This document shows positions 60,900-64,000 of a DNA stretch of 64,000 nt, piece by piece. The stretch lies in contig NZ_CP049255.1 of the NCBI RefSeq assembly GCF_011047135.1, forward strand, positions 2,604,001 through 2,668,000, given 5' to 3'. The DNA comes from Microbacterium endophyticum (GTDB lineage Bacteria > Actinomycetota > Actinomycetes > Actinomycetales > Microbacteriaceae). Each line of letters opens with the position of its first letter. Position 1 is the first letter of the stretch. Made by a program: the position numbers and the translations under genes. The notes under the pieces are model-generated. The model did no database searches. It was not told the DNA's origin and worked only from the letters and a program-made list of their open reading frames with translations.

Positions 60900-61712
60900 T
60901 CAGTGATTTCGGGGAGAAGCCAATCGCGCGGAAAGTTGGTGGGCATGAGAGAGGAGCGTTCGGCCCAGCTCGGGTATGCGCTCCGCTGTGAACCTGAACT
61001 GTGCGCCAGTAAGGCTCAACGCCCACTGTGGATCGCCGTCGGGAGTGAAGACGGCTGCACCCATCCCATAGCTGCCCTCGACAATAAGGCCCGGGTTGAC
61101 CGCGAATCCGCGCTCTGTCGTTTCGCTTAGACGAGGCCGCAGTCGGCTCTCGCTGTGGGCCGCTCCCCACTTCGTGCCCAGCTCGATATTGCGCGAAAAA
61201 AACGCGTCGATACTCTGCGGTGGAAGGAAGGACAAAATCGCGAGTCCAGCGGATGCGACACCGAGTGGGAAGCGAACACCTTCGGTGAGCACGAATGAAC
61301 GGATCGGGAAGCTCCCTTCCTCGCGAAGCAGGCAGACTGTCTCATCCCCTCGACGAACAGAGAGAAAAGCGCTCTCTTCCGTGCGTATCGCGAGCGAGCG
61401 TACGATGTCCCGCGCGACAGTGGTGACGTCGTAACGCGCCGCAGCGGCATTCCCCATGAGATAGAGCTCGGGCCCGGGTACCCAAGATCCGGTTCCCTCG
61501 AGGTGGTCGACGAGTCCCTCGCGGCGTAGCGCAGACAACAGCCGGTGCACTGTCGGTCGGGACATGCTGGTGCGGTGGGCGAGCTCCCCCGTTCGTACAC
61601 CGTCGTTGGTGCCGCTCACGATGCGCAACAGCGCCGCTGCGCGCGCAATCGACTGAGTTCCCGGTATCGGAGCGTCATTCGGTCCACGGCGTTCGAACTC
61701 TTCGTTGTCCAT
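60900..61712 (-). CDS. IclR-family transcriptional regulator
   Basis: A 270-aa regulator. The winged helix (about 15-75) reads 'QSIARAAALLRIVSGTNDGVRTGELAHRTSMSRPTVHRLLSALRREGLVDHL', and the C-terminal ligand domain has 'FPLGVASAGLAILSF' and 'GFAVNPGLIVEGSYGMGAAVF'. The ATG at 61712 is chosen; a GTG at 61742 would add 10 residues, and neither has a ribosome site. It is divergent from the CoA-transferase operon and very likely controls it. Confidence 0.87.
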   Translation of the reverse strand: MDNEEFERRGPNDAPIPGTQSIARAAALLRIVSGTNDGVRTGELAHRTSMSRPTVHRLLSALRREGLVDHLEGTGSWVPGPELYLMGNAAAARYDVTTVARDIVRSLAIRTEESAFLSVRRGDETVCLLREEGSFPIRSFVLTEGVRFPLGVASAGLAILSFLPPQSIDAFFSRNIELGTKWGAAHSESRLRPRLSETTERGFAVNPGLIVEGSYGMGAAVFTPDGDPQWALSLTGAQFRFTAERIPELGRTLLSHAHQLSARLASPRNH

Positions 61713-61744
61713 ATTGTGGACAATATGCGGCAATGTGTCCACAT
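61705..61744. promoter_or_regulatory. Candidate IclR operators (nested palindromes)
   Basis: TTGTCC-n7-GGACAA (61705-61723) overlaps ATATTGTGGACAATAT (61711-61726), and a second palindrome ATGTGTCCACAT lies at 61733-61744. All are next to the IclR start and in the divergent region to the CoA-transferase genes, as expected for autoregulation. Confidence 0.6.
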
Positions 61745-61826
61745 GGCAACAGTTGTGCGTGCAGACCGAGGCGTGATCGTCGAGGCTCGGATAAGTCCCA
61801 GATAAGCGTACGAAGGAGTACTCGCT

Positions 61827-62603
61827 GTGAACAAAGAAGTGGGTACGGCGGCAGCGGCCGTCGCTGACATCCCGGCGGGAGCGAGTATTGCCGTCGGCGG
61901 CTTCGGGCTTTCAGGAAACCCAATGGAGCTGATCCGTGCGGTGTTCGAACTTGGGATCGACGACCTTTCCGTCGTTTCGAACAACTGCGGAGTTGACGAT
62001 TGGGGCCTCGGGATCCTGTTGCGTGAGCATCGAATCCGAAAGATGACATCGTCGTACGTTGGCGAGAACAAGGAGTTTGAACGCCAGTTTCTCTCTGGTG
62101 AACTCGAACTCGAGCTGACGCCTCAGGGAACCCTGGCGGAGAAACTGCGTGCCGGCGGAGCAGGAATCGCGGCCTTCTATACGCAGACCGGCGTTGGTAC
62201 GCAGGTTGCGGAAGGCGGCCTGCCGCGGCGCTACGACAGTGAGGGAAAAGTGGCGCTCGCCTCTCCCTCAAAGGATCTTCGGACGTTTGACGTCAGCGGT
62301 AATCCGAAGACCTATGTGCTTGAAGAAGCCATCGTCACGGAGTTCGCACTGGTGCACGCGGCGCGAGGCGACCGCCACGGGAACCTCGTGTTCTCGAAGG
62401 CAGCAAGGAGTTTCAACCCGCTCGCCGCTATGGCAGGAACCGTCTGCATCGCCCAAGTGGAAGAGCTCGTGGAACCGGGCATGCTCGACCCTGACTCGAT
62501 TCATCTTCCGGGGGTGTACGTGCATCGCATCGTCGAGGTAGGTCGAGATATCGAGAAGCGAATCGAGAAGCGAACAGTCTCGACCGCAGAGAAGGGCAAC
62601 TGA
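61827..62603 (+). CDS. 3-oxoacid CoA-transferase, subunit A
   Basis: A 258-aa alpha subunit of the class I CoA-transferases (ScoA/PcaI/AtoD). It has '[18 protein letters not shown]', '[17 protein letters not shown]', '[25 protein letters not shown]' and '[26 protein letters not shown]'. The GTG start follows GAAGGAG. It transfers CoA from succinyl-CoA to a 3-oxo acid. Acetoacetate is favoured over 3-oxoadipate because of the thiolase type downstream, but this is not decisive. Confidence 0.9.
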   Translation: MNKEVGTAAAAVADIPAGASIAVGGFGLSGNPMELIRAVFELGIDDLSVVSNNCGVDDWGLGILLREHRIRKMTSSYVGENKEFERQFLSGELELELTPQGTLAEKLRAGGAGIAAFYTQTGVGTQVAEGGLPRRYDSEGKVALASPSKDLRTFDVSGNPKTYVLEEAIVTEFALVHAARGDRHGNLVFSKAARSFNPLAAMAGTVCIAQVEELVEPGMLDPDSIHLPGVYVHRIVEVGRDIEKRIEKRTVSTAEKGN

Positions 62604-62604
62604 T

Positions 62605-63252
62605 ATGCCGCGCACGCGCGACGAGATGGCTGCACGGGCAGCTCTTGAACTGCAGGATGGCTCGTATGTGAATCTCGGCATCGGGTTGCCCACGCTTGTC
62701 CCCAATCACGTGCCTCCCGGGGTGACAGTCATCCTTCAATCTGAGAATGGAATACTCGGGGTCGGGCCATACCCCGACGACGCTGCTGTCGATCCTGACC
62801 TCATCAACGCGGGAAAAGAAACGGTCACGACGCTCCCCGGCGCCTCGTTTTTTGATTCCGCGACGAGCTTCGGCATGATCCGGGGCGGGAAAATCGACGC
62901 GGCTATTCTCGGCGCCATGCAGGTTTCGGCGAGCGGTGATCTGGCCAACTGGATGATCCCCGGAAAGATGGTGAAGGGGCCGGGAGGTGCGATGGATCTC
63001 GTTCACGGCGCGTCGCGGGTGATCGTGCTCATGGAGCACACCGCGAAAGACGGTGCACCCAAGATTTTGAACGAGTGCGCTCTGCCGCTCACCGGCCGCG
63101 GCGTCGTTGATCGCATCATCACGGACCTCGCCGTTATCGATGTGACCGATGATGGACTTGTGCTTGTCGAGCTAGCCAACGGCGTGAGCATTGACGACGT
63201 GGTGTCTGCGACAGAGCCAGAACTTTTGATTGCTCTCAAGGAGGAAGCATGA
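62605..63252 (+). CDS. 3-oxoacid CoA-transferase, subunit B
   Basis: A 215-aa beta subunit with the catalytic Glu47 in '[15 protein letters not shown]', plus '[15 protein letters not shown]' and '[30 protein letters not shown]', as in ScoB/PcaJ. It starts 1 bp after subunit A ends, and its stop overlaps the thiolase ATG, so the three enzymes are coupled. Confidence 0.92.
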   Translation: MPRTRDEMAARAALELQDGSYVNLGIGLPTLVPNHVPPGVTVILQSENGILGVGPYPDDAAVDPDLINAGKETVTTLPGASFFDSATSFGMIRGGKIDAAILGAMQVSASGDLANWMIPGKMVKGPGGAMDLVHGASRVIVLMEHTAKDGAPKILNECALPLTGRGVVDRIITDLAVIDVTDDGLVLVELANGVSIDDVVSATEPELLIALKEEA

Positions 63253-64000
63253 TCGATGACATCGTGATCGTTGCGGCAGCACGGACGCCTCAGGGCCGCC
63301 TGAAGGGGCAACTCTCGTCTGTCACGGCCACTCGATTGGGAGCAGTTGCGATTCGCGGCGCTCTCGCCGCCGGCGAGATACCCGCCGATGCTGTTGACGC
63401 AGTGTTCGTCGGTCAGGTGCTCTCGGCCGGTTCTGGTCAGAACCCTGCGCGGCAAGCTGCTCTCGGCGCGGGAATCGGATGGCGTGCACACGCTGCAGTC
63501 GTCAACAAAGTCTGCCTTTCCGGCCTCAGCGCTGTCATCGATGCGCAGCGAATGCTGGCATTGGGCGATGCAAAGGTCGTGGTCGCCGCCGGAATGGAAT
63601 CAATGACGCACGCTCCGCATTTGCTGATGGGCTCGCGCGAGGGGTGGAACTACGGCTCCGTGGAAGTGCTCGACCACATGGCGTATGACGGGCTTACGGA
63701 CGCATACGAGAGCGACAGTATGGGGGCCTCGACTGAGCGCGGGAACGGCCCACGTGAGATTTCTCGGACGCAACAAGACGAGGTCGCTGCGCGTTCTCAT
63801 CAGCGTGCTGCGGCCGCATGGGAGGACGGTGTCTTTGATCGGGAGATCGTCGAAGTCGAGGTTCCACAGCCGAAAGGTCCCGCAGTCATCGTCACTCGCG
63901 ACGAAGGCATTCGCGCTGAGACCACTGCGGACACGTTGGCGAAATTGCTCCCCGCTTTTGCTTCGGAGGGCACGATTACGGCGGGCAATTCCTCGCAGAT
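63249..64000 (+). CDS. Acetyl-CoA C-acetyltransferase (thiolase), 3' truncated by window
   Basis: The first 250 codons of a thiolase; the frame is open to the window end. It shows '[14 protein letters not shown]', the '[11 protein letters not shown]' block, the nucleophile Cys89 in '[12 protein letters not shown]', and '[13 protein letters not shown]'-type helix ('[20 protein letters not shown]'). The NPARQA block matches acetoacetyl-CoA thiolases; 3-oxoadipyl-CoA thiolases (PcaF) usually read NVARMA there. It probably cleaves acetoacetyl-CoA made by the CoA-transferase. The ATG at 63249 overlaps the subunit B stop. Confidence 0.9.
   Translation, partial: MIDDIVIVAAARTPQGRLKGQLSSVTATRLGAVAIRGALAAGEIPADAVDAVFVGQVLSAGSGQNPARQAALGAGIGWRAHAAVVNKVCLSGLSAVIDAQRMLALGDAKVVVAAGMESMTHAPHLLMGSREGWNYGSVEVLDHMAYDGLTDAYESDSMGASTERGNGPREISRTQQDEVAARSHQRAAAAWEDGVFDREIVEVEVPQPKGPAVIVTRDEGIRAETTADTLAKLLPAFASEGTITAGNSSQ

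Noticed and set aside
60868..61170. Extended MarR/MFS-regulator frame
   Set aside because: The extra 101 codons are antisense to the IclR gene's conserved ligand domain; the MarR domain starts after ATG 60867.

Overview
The window reads as chromosomal DNA of a high-GC Gram-positive actinobacterium, most likely a member of the Microbacteriaceae (Microbacterium-like). Grounds: strong GC bias at third codon positions, many GTG starts, densely packed genes with 4-bp stop/start overlaps, the actinobacterial order AdnA/AdnB-like - NudC - UvrD2-like - DUF2342 zincin - PDZ/Lon protease - UPF0182, a C50 carotenoid (crtYe/crtYf/crtEb) operon, DUF3039 and a DUF2510 protein. I see no prophage, insertion sequence, CRISPR array or rRNA. 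It is mostly core chromosome with a few accessory islands.

Layout. 1-8.2 kb: DNA repair and nucleotide surveillance (end of an AdnA-like nuclease/helicase, AdnB-like helicase-nuclease, a phosphotransferase-fold protein with a degenerate active site, NudC, UvrD2-like helicase). 7.95-14.5 kb: a zinc-site ThiF-like protein overlapping the end of the helicase on the other strand, a DUF2342 metalloprotease homologue, a membrane PDZ-Lon protease and a UPF0182 membrane protein. 14.5-20.7 kb: complete C50 carotenoid operon (idi-crtE-crtB-crtI-crtYe-crtYf-crtEb) with a divergent MarR regulator. 20.7-24.5 kb: initiator tRNA, nitrilase-family amidase, aminotransferase, HtrA-like protease. 24.6-31.4 kb: a teichoic-acid-like cell-wall polymer locus (three TagF/TagB-like transferases, a family 2 glycosyltransferase, an EcsC protein, a nucleotidyltransferase). 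31.6-34.5 kb: ABC ATPase with an unusual low-complexity N-terminus plus permease. 34.5-40.2 kb: DUF3039, pncB, murI-rph-rdgB, cation exporter, DedA, tRNA-Leu. 40.3-44.8 kb: minimal Tad pilus operon. 44.9-49.8 kb: prfB, ftsEX, smpB, SIMPL protein, tmRNA. 49.8-57.6 kb: YbjQ, DUF1611, small proteins, an NmrA-like reductase, two crcB genes, a divergent response regulator/histidine kinase pair, lipoprotein, inositol-phosphatase family enzyme. 57.7-64 kb: tRNA-Lys, a DUF2510 gene broken by an amber codon, a membrane protein, a MarR/MFS operon, and an IclR-controlled CoA-transferase/thiolase operon running off the end.

How the genes work together. The crt operon converts isopentenyl diphosphate to GGPP, phytoene and lycopene, then a cyclic C50 carotenoid. 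murI, rph and rdgB form a conserved housekeeping run (D-glutamate for peptidoglycan, tRNA 3' maturation, removal of non-canonical NTPs). smpB and ssrA together provide trans-translation. prfB, ftsE and ftsX cover termination and septation. The last operon probably activates a 3-oxo acid such as acetoacetate with CoA and cleaves it to acetyl-CoA. Several genes have a TAnnnT hexamer only 6-9 nt before the start codon and no ribosome binding site, so leaderless transcription looks common here.

The points most worth a second look are an amber codon replacing the conserved Trp of a DUF2510 protein, a terminator whose stem contains the start codon of a TagF-like gene, a 10-bp hairpin that buries the ribosome binding site of the DUF1611 gene, a phosphotransferase lacking its catalytic residues, and a 200-bp antisense coding overlap in which both proteins carry recognisable motifs.
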